Shown one piece after another: positions 30,901 through 39,821 of a DNA stretch of 64,000 nucleotides. Under the pieces are notes generated by a model. It made no database searches and was not told the DNA's origin. It was given only the letters and a program-made list of their open reading frames with translations. Made by a program: the position numbers and the translations under genes. Location of the stretch: positions 1-64,000 of the forward strand of contig NZ_JADYWL010000009.1 of NCBI RefSeq assembly GCF_015864825.1. The letters are read 5' to 3'. This DNA comes from Psychrobacter sp. NZS113 (GTDB lineage Bacteria; Pseudomonadota; Gammaproteobacteria; Pseudomonadales; Moraxellaceae). Each line of letters begins with the position of its first letter. Within the stretch, counting starts at the first letter, position 1.

Positions 30901-31137
30901 TTATAGCTGTGCTTGTACGTAATCAATTGCTTTTTGAACAGTCGTTAGCTCTGCTGAATCTTCATCAGGAATAGTGATGCCAAAATCGCTTTCGAATGAC
31001 ATAACCAATTCAACTAGATCCAATGAATCTGCACCTAAGTCTTCCATAAATGAAGCGTCGTTGCTGATTTCTTCAACGTTCATACCCAATTGCTCAGCTA
31101 CTGCAGCTTTAACTCTTAGCTCGGTATCATTACTCAT
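30901..31137 (-). CDS. acpP: Acyl carrier protein
   Basis: A 78-residue acidic protein carrying growing acyl chains on a phosphopantetheine arm. The attachment serine is in [16 protein letters not shown] (Ser of DSL, about residue 38). The sequence is typical, with [15 protein letters not shown] and the acidic helix 2. It lies downstream of fabG with a 269-base gap that holds its own promoter, which fits the need for abundant ACP. The ATG has AAAGGAGAA upstream. Confidence 0.98.
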   Translation of the reverse strand: MSNDTELRVKAAVAEQLGMNVEEISNDASFMEDLGADSLDLVELVMSFESDFGITIPDEDSAELTTVQKAIDYVQAQL

Positions 31138-31330
31138 GTAGACTTCTCCTTTTTGATCTATTATTTTGACAAACTACTATAGTTCTATTATTAGATTCTA
31201 CAGCATTGTATATAAGTGAGACTTTCAGATTAGTATCGCTATCTGAATGCTTTATAACGGATTATACGTTTTGACTAATGTCTGGTAAAGCTCTGCTATC
31301 ATACAGTGCTTTGGCCTAAAAGTGTCCGTC

Positions 31331-31358
31331 ATTATAGCACTCTTTATTATAGTTTACA
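31331..31358 (-). promoter_or_regulatory. Promoter for acpP
   Basis: On the minus strand TGTAAA (31358-31353) is 16 bases from TATAAT (31336-31331). It lies in the fabG-acpP gap and would make a leader of about 190 bases. Confidence 0.55.
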
Positions 31359-31406
31359 CTCGTTCACACAGTTTTTTATTATCACTATGTAACACTTGTG
31401 CGTCAC

Positions 31407-32135
31407 TTACATATACATGCCGCCATTGACAGGAATAACAGCGCCTGTGATATAGCTGGCCTCATCGCTGGCCAAGAAATGCACTGCTGCTGCAATGTCT
31501 TCTGGCTGACCTAAACGGCTAATAGGGACAGCATCTAACATCGAGTTTAGCAGACGCTCATCAAGCTCATCCGTCATGTCTGTTTCAATCAAACCCGGAG
31601 CGACACAGTTGATAGTTACTTGGCGTGAGCCAATTTCACGTGCTAGGGTACGGCTAAACCCTTCTACGCCTGCTTTGGTTGCAGCGTAGTTAGATTGGCC
31701 TGCATTGCCCATTTGCGCGACTACAGAGGTAATATTGATGATGCGACCACGGCGTGCTTTCATCATACCGCGTACAGCGCGTTTGCTCATGCGATATACT
31801 GACGTTAGATTGGTGTCAATGACATTACTCCAATCGTCATCTTTCATGCGCATTAGCAAACCATCTTGAGTGATACCGGCATTATTGACTAGCACCTGTA
31901 CCGCACCATAAACGCTTTCAATCTCTTCAAACAGCTTATCAACTTGCGCCGTATCACGTACATCTAAAACTCGGCCTATACCACCACTATCATGAAGATA
32001 GTCATCGATAAGCTCAGCGCCTTTTTCAGTCGTCGCTGTACCAATGACAAAATGCCCTTCTTTGGCAAAACGTTTAGCAACGGCTTTACCAATGCCACGG
32101 CTCGCTCCTGTTACTAATGTAATCGTACGGCTCAT
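31407..32135 (-). CDS. fabG: 3-oxoacyl-ACP reductase
   Basis: A 242-residue short-chain dehydrogenase that reduces 3-oxoacyl-ACP with NADPH in fatty acid elongation. It has the GASRGIG cofactor loop (about 9-15), NNAGITQDGLLMRMKDDDW, the catalytic Ser in ITSVV, and YAATKAG (Tyr-x-x-x-Lys). GLIETDMTDEL and VNGGMYM at the end are typical FabG. It overlaps the fabD stop by four bases (ATGA), indicating translational coupling. Confidence 0.97.
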   Translation of the reverse strand: MSRTITLVTGASRGIGKAVAKRFAKEGHFVIGTATTEKGAELIDDYLHDSGGIGRVLDVRDTAQVDKLFEEIESVYGAVQVLVNNAGITQDGLLMRMKDDDWSNVIDTNLTSVYRMSKRAVRGMMKARRGRIINITSVVAQMGNAGQSNYAATKAGVEGFSRTLAREIGSRQVTINCVAPGLIETDMTDELDERLLNSMLDAVPISRLGQPEDIAAAVHFLASDEASYITGAVIPVNGGMYM

Positions 32136-33100
32136 GATAATAACTCCATTAATTTCTCAAGGCGGGCAGGTTTGTCAGTAGGATAGCTGGTAATTGGCTG
32201 GGCTTGACGCTTCGCCAAATTACTCAATACATTACCACTGCCACACTCGATTAAAATATTAATTTGCTTGTCAGCCAGCTCTTGCATGGTTTTTGACCAT
32301 AATACAGGTTGGCTTAACTGTTCAGTCAATGCTTGCTTGATACCCAACGCACTGGTTTCGACACGTGCATGACGATTTTGAATAACAGGAATCGTGGCTT
32401 GCTCAAATTTGATGTCTGCCAAAATTTCAGCCAAAGCACTACTCGCTGGCTCCATTAGTGCGCAATGCGATGGAACACTAACCTTTAGCGGAACAGATTT
32501 CTTACCGGTATTTTTTACTTTATCAATAACAGCATTAACGCCATCGGCATTGCCTGAGATAACGACTTGCCCTGGGCTATTAAAGTTGGCTGCACCAACA
32601 ATCGCGCCATCAACATGTTCAGTCGCTTGCTCACATAAATTTTCGACCCGATTGTCTTCCAGACCTAATACTGCTGCCATCGCTGTATCAATCCCTACAA
32701 CAGCCTCTTGCATTAACTGACCACGTTTATGAACCAGTCTTACTGCATCAGCAAGCGATATCACATCAGCTGCACAGAGCGCACTATACTCACCTAGAGA
32801 GTGCCCTGCTAAATAACAAGGCTCTGTGACTACTTTCTGTTTCAAGATTCGCCAGATAGCTATGCTAGCAGTCAGTAATGCTGGCTGAGTATAGTGGGTT
32901 TGATTGAGTTTTTCTTCATCCTGACAGATTGCCCATAAGTCTTCACCAAGTGCGTCACTTGCTTCAGCGAAAGTATCACGAATCTCTGGATAGGTTTCAG
33001 CAAGCTCACTCGTCATACCAACGACTTGTGATCCTTGACCAGGGAAAATTACCGCGATCCGCGAAGGCTGCTTTTTTGCCATATCGGGTACAGAGGCCAT
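32132..33100 (-). CDS. fabD: Malonyl-CoA:ACP transacylase
   Basis: FabD loads malonate from CoA to ACP. The 322-residue protein shows VIFPGQGSQVVGM (oxyanion region), the nucleophile motif GHSLGEYSALCAA, and the catalytic His in KVSVPSHCALMEP. The ATG at 33100 is about 8 bases from AAGGAA; a TTG at 33106 is open but unnecessary. It overlaps fabG by four bases. It is separated from rpmF by a 415-base gap with a terminator, so it probably has its own promoter. Confidence 0.97.
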   Translation of the reverse strand: MASVPDMAKKQPSRIAVIFPGQGSQVVGMTSELAETYPEIRDTFAEASDALGEDLWAICQDEEKLNQTHYTQPALLTASIAIWRILKQKVVTEPCYLAGHSLGEYSALCAADVISLADAVRLVHKRGQLMQEAVVGIDTAMAAVLGLEDNRVENLCEQATEHVDGAIVGAANFNSPGQVVISGNADGVNAVIDKVKNTGKKSVPLKVSVPSHCALMEPASSALAEILADIKFEQATIPVIQNRHARVETSALGIKQALTEQLSQPVLWSKTMQELADKQINILIECGSGNVLSNLAKRQAQPITSYPTDKPARLEKLMELLS

Positions 33101-33515
33101 AACCAATATTCCTTATTCAATTGGAAACATCCCTAAAAATAATGGGAGTTGTTATATTATTAGGTACGACACAGAGCCGTTGCGTTCGTTATTTTTATAA
33201 AAATTAGCTGTTAGTGAACTATACACTGACAGGCTCTATTATCATAGTGAGTGCCACCTAAACTGGTGTAGCAGAGAATATCACTAAAATTGTAATAATA
33301 GATTGTATCAGTTCACTTTCATATTTGCTAAAGGCTAAAAATAAAATATTTATTTTAAAAAACCATAGCAAAAAGCCAAGTTATCTAGCCACATAATATA
33401 TGATAGCGAAATAACTTGGCTTTCTTTAGCTCAAAACTCATTGCTTGATACAGCTATGCAAAAGCAATAATAGTCACCAGTACTATGACTACTTTTGCAT
33501 TAGCTAACAAACAAC
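33101..33515. other. rpmF-fabD gap: fabD leader and rpmF terminator
   Basis: About 415 bases without a gene. The rpmF-proximal part carries the terminator at 33370-33423. The fabD-proximal part is AT-rich and must hold a fabD promoter if the terminator is efficient; no good match was singled out. No ORF is supported. Confidence 0.4.
33370..33423 (-). terminator. Terminator-like hairpin after rpmF
   Basis: Perfect 13-bp inverted repeat: AAAGCCAAGTTAT (33372-33384) and ATAACTTGGCTTT (33411-33423), loop 26 bases. On the minus strand it ends in TTTTT, so it can terminate rpmF transcription before fabD. The loop is longer than usual. Confidence 0.65.
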
Positions 33516-33698
33516 TTAGGCGTCTTGACTTACCTTGAACAACTGACGACCACGGTAAAAACCATCTTTAGTCATGTGATGACGACGATGTTTTTCACCA
33601 GTAGTAGCATCAATGCTCAGCTCAGCCACTTCCATACGATGGTGTGAACGGCGCATGTCACGACGAGAACGGCTTTTACGACTTTTTTGAACAGCCAT
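33516..33698 (-). CDS. rpmF: Ribosomal protein bL32
   Basis: A 60-residue basic protein of the large subunit, starting [20 protein letters not shown]. The family usually has MAVQ-x-x-KS/R-x-S-(K/R)RGMRRSHD. It lacks the zinc-binding cysteines, as in other gammaproteobacteria. It belongs to the yceD-rpmF-fab neighbourhood, but here has a 336-base gap from yceD. Confidence 0.96.
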   Translation of the reverse strand: MAVQKSRKSRSRRDMRRSHHRMEVAELSIDATTGEKHRRHHMTKDGFYRGRQLFKVSQDA

Positions 33699-34034
33699 GA
33701 TATAGCTCCTATACTTAAAAGGGATAAGCTTGAAATTCAGCTTTAATCGATACTGACAGAGGCCATATAATCACAACAACCTAAGTCTTACGCATCATTA
33801 GTTAAATAGATTGCCACTCACATAAAATGCTAACTATGTCTAAAATCTATAGTAAATTTGCATAGTCAGCTTCTATCAGCAAGCAACTTGTTGCTAGAAT
33901 GCAATAAACCGGACATTATACGCATGTTTAATGGATTAATAAAGCCCTGCATCTCACTCTTCTGTAGAAAGCTGATGAAAGGTATCACAAATTCATTAAG
34001 TAGTACATTTATATGTGAATTGCTTTTAATGAAA
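33699..34034 (-). promoter_or_regulatory. yceD-rpmF gap with possible rpmF promoter
   Basis: In most gammaproteobacteria yceD and rpmF are almost adjacent; here 336 bases separate them. A TATAAT -10 (minus strand, 33920-33915, context GCGTATAATG) may be an rpmF promoter, but its -35 is weak. A small inverted repeat (AGCAA...TTGCT, about 33888-33901) lies near. A 64-codon plus-strand frame at 33858-34052 has no ribosome binding site and runs into the end of yceD. Confidence 0.35.
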
Positions 34035-34628
34035 CTACAACTTGCCTTTTAGCGAGGCTAAAGCGGCAAAAGGATTTTCTGTTTCTTCTTCTTCTGGAAT
34101 CTCACCAAACTGCTCTACCGTCATCTCACAGTCATCATGCTTTGGTGACATTGGCGTCTTGAGTAGTATCTCGTCTTCAACCAATTTCTTGAATGGCAAT
34201 AGCTTCTCTGGTGATTGCTCTGTAATGATTTCATCAAGTAATAAATAATCTTGCTCTTCATTCACTAAGCGTACTTGGCCCTCTTTTTCGAGCAAAGCAA
34301 TATTAAAATCGTCAGACAAATCGATAGACACTGGCTGCAGACAGCGCTGACAAGTTAGCCAAACCTGACCAGTCAATGTAAATGCCAAATGTAAGACATT
34401 ATTACGGCGATACAAGCTAGCACTGAGCTGTATTTTCTCTTGCTCGTGTTCGGTAGCTAAGATAAGCGCTAGACGTTTAAAAGCACTTGGCTCTACTTCT
34501 CCTGACCATTCATAGCCAGTGTCTGCCCACTTATCTAAGGAAATAGACTCGGGCATGCTGGTAGATAACGGCACTTTTTTGTTATCAGTATGCATTGCTG
34601 ACGGTTTACTTTCTGGAGTGCTTGACAT
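34035..34628 (-). CDS. yceD: YceD family protein (DUF177)
   Basis: YceD is needed for normal 23S rRNA accumulation in E. coli and plants; its molecular role is not settled. The 197-residue protein has VWLTCQRCLQPVSIDLS, the conserved C-x-R-C-L-x-P core, DYLLLDEIITEQSP and a C-terminal KTPMSPKHDDCE-type segment with the family's paired Asp and Cys. I prefer ATG 34628, 6 bases after GAGG; ATG 34640 has no ribosome binding site. Linkage to rpmF and fab genes is the conserved context. Confidence 0.92.
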   Translation of the reverse strand: MSSTPESKPSAMHTDNKKVPLSTSMPESISLDKWADTGYEWSGEVEPSAFKRLALILATEHEQEKIQLSASLYRRNNVLHLAFTLTGQVWLTCQRCLQPVSIDLSDDFNIALLEKEGQVRLVNEEQDYLLLDEIITEQSPEKLLPFKKLVEDEILLKTPMSPKHDDCEMTVEQFGEIPEEEETENPFAALASLKGKL

Positions 34629-34813
34629 GCGCGGCCTCATTCATCAAAACGGTGTATAATATTGCCTGCCATACTAACGGAAAGCATTGAATGACGCTAG
34701 CGCTAGTATGTTAATATTTTTGATATTGGCACGATTTAACATGACCTGTTCTTCGCCTTTATACTAAGGTGATAGTTTTCATTTTTACCATTTATCTGAC
34801 CAGTATTTCACTT

Positions 34814-35560
34814 ATGAATTCGTTTAACAATAAAATTGACTTTGCTAACTTACTCTCATCCTCTAAAGCAAAAATACTACTGAAATGTCTTACCGAGTTG
34901 GCCAGTGATATGAACTCCACTTCTACCGATTCATCAAATCTTGAGAAGAATAGAGCGTTAGAGCGCCTGAGAAATGAATGGCAATGCTTATCTACTACCG
35001 AAACTGACGATAACGACCAACAATTAGCTGATAATAATGAGCGAGTAGCTACCGACTGGCTGATTCAATTATTCAATACTGTATTCGCCGATCAAAAGGT
35101 CATATTGGTTCGTAGTGAAGGTGAACCCGAATACTTTCCTGCCCAAAACAATGAACCCGCGAGAATTGAATTTGCTCATGGTTTTTTTGCCAGTGCATTG
35201 CATGAAATCAGCCACTGGTGTGTGGCCGGAGAAGCTCGTAGAAGGTTGCCAGACTTTGGCTACTGGTATGCACCAGATGGACGATCAGCAGCGCAGCAGC
35301 AGTCTTTTGAGCGTGTCGAAATTAAGCCGCAAGCATTGGAATGTTTATTTACCTTAGGTTGCGGACGACCTTTTCAAGTATCGCAGGACAATTTATTTGC
35401 GGAATTTGATACGAGCGATAGCACCTTCGAACATGATGTTTATCAACAAGCAAAACAGTACATTACTAAGCCTCAGACACTACCGCGCGATGCTAAAAAA
35501 TTATTGCTTACTTTACTTGAGGTTTCCACACACAATTCTATTAAACCAATGGCAATATAA
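34814..35560 (+). CDS. epmC: Elongation factor P hydroxylase
   Basis: EpmC hydroxylates the modified lysine of EF-P (after EpmA and EpmB). The diagnostic block FAHGFFASALHEISHWCVAG with HExxH-like metal ligands, FGYWYAPDGRSAAQQQSFER and VEIKPQALECLFTLGCGRPF align with E. coli EpmC nearly residue for residue. The product (248 residues from ATG 34814) is about 65 longer than E. coli EpmC (182), owing to an Asn/Ser/Thr-rich N-terminus of unclear start; GTG 34769 and ATG 34907 are alternatives. It is divergent from yceD. epmA and epmB are not in the window. Confidence 0.92.
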   Translation: MNSFNNKIDFANLLSSSKAKILLKCLTELASDMNSTSTDSSNLEKNRALERLRNEWQCLSTTETDDNDQQLADNNERVATDWLIQLFNTVFADQKVILVRSEGEPEYFPAQNNEPARIEFAHGFFASALHEISHWCVAGEARRRLPDFGYWYAPDGRSAAQQQSFERVEIKPQALECLFTLGCGRPFQVSQDNLFAEFDTSDSTFEHDVYQQAKQYITKPQTLPRDAKKLLLTLLEVSTHNSIKPMAI

Positions 35561-35809
35561 CTTCCAACGATATGATTTTTTATAACTTAAATGGTTAAGG
35601 ATCTTATACGAACAATAACGCCTTGCCACTAAAGTTACACGTCCTATGCGCTATACTAATAGTCAACTCCATGTTTTGAGCTAGTATATTTGATTAACGT
35701 TTAAAATATACTTTATGAATTATTCTCTGTATTAAACAGCTTTAACTCCGCCACCAAAACACTTATTTAAATGAAGAAAAACCTCATAATTATAAGATAA
35801 GGAAGCATT

Positions 35810-36430
35810 ATGCAAGTATTCTATATTCACCCAGACAATCCACAGCCACGATTGATTGAGCAAGTAGCTGACCTGCTACGTAAAGATCAACTAATCATCT
35901 ACCCTACCGATACCAGCTATGCTTTTGGTTGTCGTTTGGGTGCGAAGGATGCGTTAGAAAAACTTAAACAAATTCGTGAGCTTGATGATAAACACCAGTT
36001 TACCTTACTATGCCGCGACTTAAGTGAGATTGCTAATTACGCTACAGTAGATAATGTACAGTTTAAACAGCTAAAAGCACATACCCCAGCACCCATTACC
36101 TTTATCCTAAATGCTACGAAAGATGTACCAAAGAAGCTGTCTCACGCCAAGAAAAAATCCATCGGCATCCGAGTACCAAGTAACGCTATTGCTCAAGCAC
36201 TTCTAGAAGCTATGGATGAACCCATTTTAACCAGCTCATTAATATTACCTAACCGTGATGACATACTTGACGATCCATTCGAGATTGAAGACATCTTAGG
36301 CAATCAAATTGATGGTCTGATCAATGCAGGTATAAAAACAACCAAGCTAACGACCATTGTAGATATGACCAGCAGCCAACCTGAAATCATCAGACAAGGT
36401 GCTGCTGATGTTGACTCGCTACTACTATAG
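35810..36430 (+). CDS. yciO: YciO-type Sua5/YrdC family protein
   Basis: The 206-residue protein has the YrdC fold: QVFYIHPDNPQPRLIEQVAD, then IIYPTDTSYAFGCRLGAKDA (nucleotide site), FTLLCRDLSEIANYATVDN and KKSIGIRVPSNAIAQALLEA. This matches E. coli YciO, a paralogue of threonylcarbamoyl-AMP synthase. YciO itself is not clearly the essential tRNA t6A enzyme; it may be a weaker or specialised relative. The gene has AAGGAAG upstream of ATG and ends in a terminator before rplQ. The 35561-35809 gap upstream holds nothing recognisable. Confidence 0.92.
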   Translation: MQVFYIHPDNPQPRLIEQVADLLRKDQLIIYPTDTSYAFGCRLGAKDALEKLKQIRELDDKHQFTLLCRDLSEIANYATVDNVQFKQLKAHTPAPITFILNATKDVPKKLSHAKKKSIGIRVPSNAIAQALLEAMDEPILTSSLILPNRDDILDDPFEIEDILGNQIDGLINAGIKTTKLTTIVDMTSSQPEIIRQGAADVDSLLL

Positions 36431-36445
36431 TCAAAAATTTGGCAT

Positions 36446-36477
36446 AAAAAAAAGCTCCAATTAATTGGAGCTTTTTT
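36446..36477. terminator. Bidirectional terminator between yciO and rplQ
   Basis: AAAAAAAGCTCCAATT and AATTGGAGCTTTTTT form a compact stem with A and T tracts at both ends. It is 20 bases from each of two convergent genes. Confidence 0.92.
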
Positions 36478-36501
36478 ATCAATCATATATTCAGTATACA
36501 A

Positions 36502-36867
36502 CTAGTCACGATCAACTAGTTCTACATATGCCATTGGCGCATTGTCACCATCACGATGACCGCATTTTACGATACGCAAATAACCACCTGGACGGGTCTG
36601 GTAACGAGGACCTAACGTGCCAAATAATTTGCCTACCATAGCTTTGCTACGCATACGGCTGAATGCTAAACGACGGTTAGCAACGCTGTCTTCTTTAGCC
36701 ATAGTGATCAATGGCTCGGCAACGCGACGTAGTTCTTTAGCTTTTGGTAAAGTTGTTTTGATCAGTTCATGCTCAAATAATGAGTTAGTCATGTTCTGAA
36801 ACATTGCCTTACGATGACTGCCGGTACGACCCAGCTTGACTCCACTCTTACGATGGCGCATAGTCAA
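36502..36867 (-). CDS. rplQ: Ribosomal protein bL17
   Basis: 121 residues, starting [20 protein letters not shown] when the first Met-Thr (start 36867) is trimmed to the internal ATG at 36861. The family N-terminus and [20 protein letters not shown] are intact. It lines the peptide exit-tunnel side of the large subunit. It is the last gene of the alpha group, 13 bases after rpoA, and is followed by a terminator. Confidence 0.98.
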   Translation of the reverse strand: MTMRHRKSGVKLGRTGSHRKAMFQNMTNSLFEHELIKTTLPKAKELRRVAEPLITMAKEDSVANRRLAFSRMRSKAMVGKLFGTLGPRYQTRPGGYLRIVKCGHRDGDNAPMAYVELVDRD

Positions 36868-36880
36868 AAATCCTTAAAGT

Positions 36881-37888
36881 TTAACGGCTACGATAAGAAA
36901 AGCGATCATCAACACGTAAATCAGCTGGTGGCCAGTTATCTAGGCGCATACCGAGCTCTAAATCTTTAGACGCTAAAACGTCTTTGATTTCCGTTAATGA
37001 TTTCTTACCAAGATTTGGGGTTTTTAGAAGTTCAGTCTCTGAACGTTGTACCAAATCACCGATATAGTAAATGTTTTCAGCTTTCAAGCAGTTGGCTGAG
37101 CGAACCGTTAGTTCAAGATCGTCCACAGGGCGTAATAGCACCGGATCAACCTCTTCTTTCTCTTTCACAGGCTCAGGCGCTTCTTCAGCTTCTAGGTCAA
37201 CAAAGATAGAAATCTGTTGTTGTAAAATAGTGGCTGCTTTACGAATTGCTTCTTCTGGATCTATAGTGCCATTAGTTTCAAGCTCAATGATAAGACGATC
37301 AAGATCAGTACGCTGCTCTACACGAGCGTTCTCAACCTGATAAGCAACACGAAGCACAGGACTAAAACTTGCATCAAGCTTTAAGCGTCCAATTGCTTTA
37401 GTATCACCATCTTCACGGCGCTGGTTTGCTGGCTCATATCCACGACCCATTACTACGCGCAAACGCATCTTAAGATGACCACGATCACTCAATGTACCCA
37501 ATACCAATTCTGGATTGATGATGTCAACATTGTGCGGTAACGCGATATCTGCAGCAGTAATAGTGCCTGGACCTTGTTTATCCAAGGTCAAAAATACTTC
37601 ATTTTGGTCATGAAGCGTAATTGCCAAGCCTTTTAAGTTCAAAAGCAAGTCAAGTACATCTTCTTGTAGTCCTTCAAGCGTAGAGTATTCATGGTCAACA
37701 CCATCAATCTCAGCTTCAATGACTGCAGCACCAGGTAATGAAGATAACAAGATACGACGTAAGGCATTACCTAGGGTATGCCCAAAGCCGCGTTCTAACG
37801 GTTCGAGCGTGACTTTCGCAATCGTTTCATTAACCGTATCCACATTAATGGCATTCGGCGTTAGAAACTCAGTTGCATTTAGCATCAT
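36881..37888 (-). CDS. rpoA: RNA polymerase alpha subunit
   Basis: A 335-residue subunit that assembles the polymerase core and binds UP elements and activators. The N-terminal dimerisation domain has [20 protein letters not shown] and [21 protein letters not shown] linker region rich in Glu and Pro (about 237-252) leads to the C-terminal domain with [20 protein letters not shown] and [19 protein letters not shown]. It lies between rpsD (81-base gap) and rplQ, the standard alpha-operon order. Confidence 0.99.
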   Translation of the reverse strand: MMLNATEFLTPNAINVDTVNETIAKVTLEPLERGFGHTLGNALRRILLSSLPGAAVIEAEIDGVDHEYSTLEGLQEDVLDLLLNLKGLAITLHDQNEVFLTLDKQGPGTITAADIALPHNVDIINPELVLGTLSDRGHLKMRLRVVMGRGYEPANQRREDGDTKAIGRLKLDASFSPVLRVAYQVENARVEQRTDLDRLIIELETNGTIDPEEAIRKAATILQQQISIFVDLEAEEAPEPVKEKEEVDPVLLRPVDDLELTVRSANCLKAENIYYIGDLVQRSETELLKTPNLGKKSLTEIKDVLASKDLELGMRLDNWPPADLRVDDRFSYRSR

Positions 37889-37969
37889 GATGTCACCTCG
37901 ATTTATTAAACTGGTTTAATTAACGTTAATTGCTCAATGCCATTTTCATGACATCGAGCAGTACGTCAT

Positions 37970-38611
37970 TTACTTAGAGTATAGCTCAACGATCAAGCTT
38001 TCGTTGATTTCAGCAGGTAGATCAATACGATCAGGTGCTTGTTTAAAAGTACCTTGTAGTTTGCTGTGATCAACATCTAGCCATTCTGGAATACCACGTT
38101 GGGTCGCTAGTTCAATAGCGTTTTTAATACGTAGTTGTTCGCGAGACTTCTCTTGGATAGCGATGACATCACCATCTTGAAGCTGAATTGATGGAATGTT
38201 CACACGAACAAACTCATCACGGCCAGCTTTTTTTACCATAACAGTACGATGACTGACTAGCTGACGTGCTTCTGCGCGAGTTGAGCCAAAGCCCATGCGA
38301 TATACAACGTTATCTAGACGGCTCTCAAGCATGGCTAGTAGGTTTTCACCTGTAGCACCGCGCTTACGAGCAGCTTCTTTATAGTAATTAGCGAATTGAC
38401 GCTCTAGTACACCATAAATACGCTTAACTTTCTGCTTTTCACGCAGCTGTAGAGCATATTCAGAGGTCTTGTTACGGCTTACGCCATGTTGACCTGGTGG
38501 ACGACCAGCTTTTTTCGTTTTTACGTCGTATGGTTTAACGCCAGACTTAAGGCCTAAATCCGTACCTTCACGACGTGATAATTTGAGTTTTGGTCCAATA
38601 TAGCGGGCCAT
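37970..38611 (-). CDS. rpsD: Ribosomal protein uS4
   Basis: 213 residues beginning [20 protein letters not shown]. It nucleates small-subunit assembly and in E. coli represses the alpha operon by binding the leader. The N-terminus has no cysteine cluster, so this is the zinc-free form. The S4 RNA-binding motif is in [20 protein letters not shown]. Slightly longer than the E. coli protein (206). Confidence 0.98.
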   Translation of the reverse strand: MARYIGPKLKLSRREGTDLGLKSGVKPYDVKTKKAGRPPGQHGVSRNKTSEYALQLREKQKVKRIYGVLERQFANYYKEAARKRGATGENLLAMLESRLDNVVYRMGFGSTRAEARQLVSHRTVMVKKAGRDEFVRVNIPSIQLQDGDVIAIQEKSREQLRIKNAIELATQRGIPEWLDVDHSKLQGTFKQAPDRIDLPAEINESLIVELYSK

Positions 38612-38659
38612 TGTTATGTCTCCTATAAGCTTTTAATATAAAAAGCTTCGTCTTTAATA

Positions 38660-39049
38660 TTAGACGCGGCGCTTTTTCGGCGCACGGCAACCATTGTGTG
38701 GGATTGGGGTTACATCAGAGATGCTGTTAACTTTATAACCCAATGCACCTAGTGCTCTTACCGCAGACTCACGACCCGGTCCTGGTCCTTTGACCAAAAC
38801 ATCGATATTCTTAACACCATATTCTTGGGCCGCTTTACCAGCGACTTCAGCTGCAACCTGAGCTGCAAATGGTGTAGATTTACGTGAACCACGGAAGCCT
38901 TGTCCACCTGAAGTGGCCCAAGCCAATGCATTACCCTGACGATCGGTAATCGTAACAATGGTGTTATTAAAAGACGCATGGATATGGGCTACGCCCTCCG
39001 ATACTGAACGACGAGTCACCTTTTTGCGACTACGAGTGTCTTTTGCCAT
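38660..39049 (-). CDS. rpsK: Ribosomal protein uS11
   Basis: 129 residues. Contains [20 protein letters not shown] and the C-terminal [20 protein letters not shown] with the family's Asn (isomerised in E. coli) and RPKKRRV-like tail (here APKKRRV). It forms the mRNA platform of the small subunit. It lies 20 bases downstream of rpsM and 48 upstream of rpsD. Confidence 0.99.
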   Translation of the reverse strand: MAKDTRSRKKVTRRSVSEGVAHIHASFNNTIVTITDRQGNALAWATSGGQGFRGSRKSTPFAAQVAAEVAGKAAQEYGVKNIDVLVKGPGPGRESAVRALGALGYKVNSISDVTPIPHNGCRAPKKRRV

Positions 39050-39069
39050 CTTTTAGCTTCCTAAGTTAA

Positions 39070-39426
39070 TTATCTTTTGAGAGGACGTGTCGGACCCTTG
39101 CGAGTACGAGCGTTGTTCTTGGTGTTCTGACCTCTAACTGGTAGGTTACGACGATGGCGGATGCCACGGTAACAACCAAGATCAACTAAACGCTTAATAT
39201 TCATTGAAACTTCACGACGAAGGTCACCTTCAGTCATGTAATTTGCAATTTGTGCACGGATAGCATCTAACTGTGTATCATCTAACTGACTAACTTTAGT
39301 AGTAGGGGCAATGCCAACTGCTTCTAAGATTTTCTGAGCAGTGGTACGACCTACACCAAAGATGTAAGTTAGTGAAATAACAGCATGCTTATTATCCGGA
39401 ATGTTTACGCCGGCAATACGAGCCAT
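39070..39426 (-). CDS. rpsM: Ribosomal protein uS13
   Basis: 118 residues, [20 protein letters not shown] at the start and [11 protein letters not shown] at the end. Located in the small-subunit head, contacting the P-site tRNA. It is the first gene of the alpha group, preceded by a 247-base gap that carries a promoter and a structured leader. Confidence 0.99.
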   Translation of the reverse strand: MARIAGVNIPDNKHAVISLTYIFGVGRTTAQKILEAVGIAPTTKVSQLDDTQLDAIRAQIANYMTEGDLRREVSMNIKRLVDLGCYRGIRHRRNLPVRGQNTKNNARTRKGPTRPLKR

Positions 39427-39588
39427 TGATTTCTCTCCATTAAAGAAAAATAAGCGTTATCTTACGATAAGGCGTTACTTTTCAGATTTGTTGCTGTTAA
39501 TACTAGAGCTTTTATAGTCATTATCGATGCTTTGACTATAAGTCTGCTCATCGATTCTATTATAAAAGATTTTGTATAAACACGGCAA
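39427..39588 (-). promoter_or_regulatory. Alpha-operon promoter and structured leader
   Basis: On the minus strand TTGCCG (39588-39583) is 18 bases from TATAAT (39564-39559), giving a leader of about 125 bases before rpsM. The leader contains two interleaved complementary pairs: ATCGATG (39555-39549) with CATCGAT (39529-39523), and TTATAGTC (39541-39534) with GACTATAA (39519-39512), a pseudoknot topology. In E. coli the alpha leader pseudoknot is the S4 repressor site. Caveat: the predicted transcript start (about 39552) would cut the first arm to about four pairs. Confidence 0.5.
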
Positions 39589-39590
39589 GT

Positions 39591-39612
39591 GGCGGATGAT
39601 ATCGCATCCGCC
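39591..39612. repeat. GC-rich hairpin between rpmJ and the alpha promoter
   Basis: GGCGGATG (39591-39598) and CATCCGCC (39605-39612) form a perfect 8-bp stem with a 6-base loop. On the minus strand it has no following T tract, so it is not a clear spc terminator. It lies directly before the alpha-operon -35 box. Confidence 0.65.
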
Positions 39613-39673
39613 GTTATTTTTCAAGTATTAATTTAAATAGTAACAAAAACCTAAGGCTTTATGATACTAAGTA

Positions 39674-39790
39674 TTAACCCTGACGTTGCTTGTGGCGAGG
39701 TTCTGCTGTACAAATAATATGTACACGGCCTTTACGGCGCACAACTTTACAGCTACCACAAATCTTTTTAACTGATGCTTGAACTTTCAT
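39674..39790 (-). CDS. rpmJ: Ribosomal protein bL36
   Basis: Read directly from the sequence: 38 residues, [20 protein letters not shown] and then [18 protein letters not shown]. Four metal ligands (Cys11, Cys14, Cys27, His32) are intact, so it is the zinc-binding form. It follows secY, as in the spc operon. It is too short to appear in typical ORF lists. Confidence 0.96.
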   Translation of the reverse strand: MKVQASVKKICGSCKVVRRKGRVHIICTAEPRHKQRQG

Positions 39791-39821
39791 AGCATGCTCC
39801 TTGAAATATCGTACCGCTCAT

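Noticed and set aside
33858..34052. 64-codon plus-strand frame between rpmF and yceD
   Set aside because: No ribosome binding site, runs into the end of yceD on the other strand.
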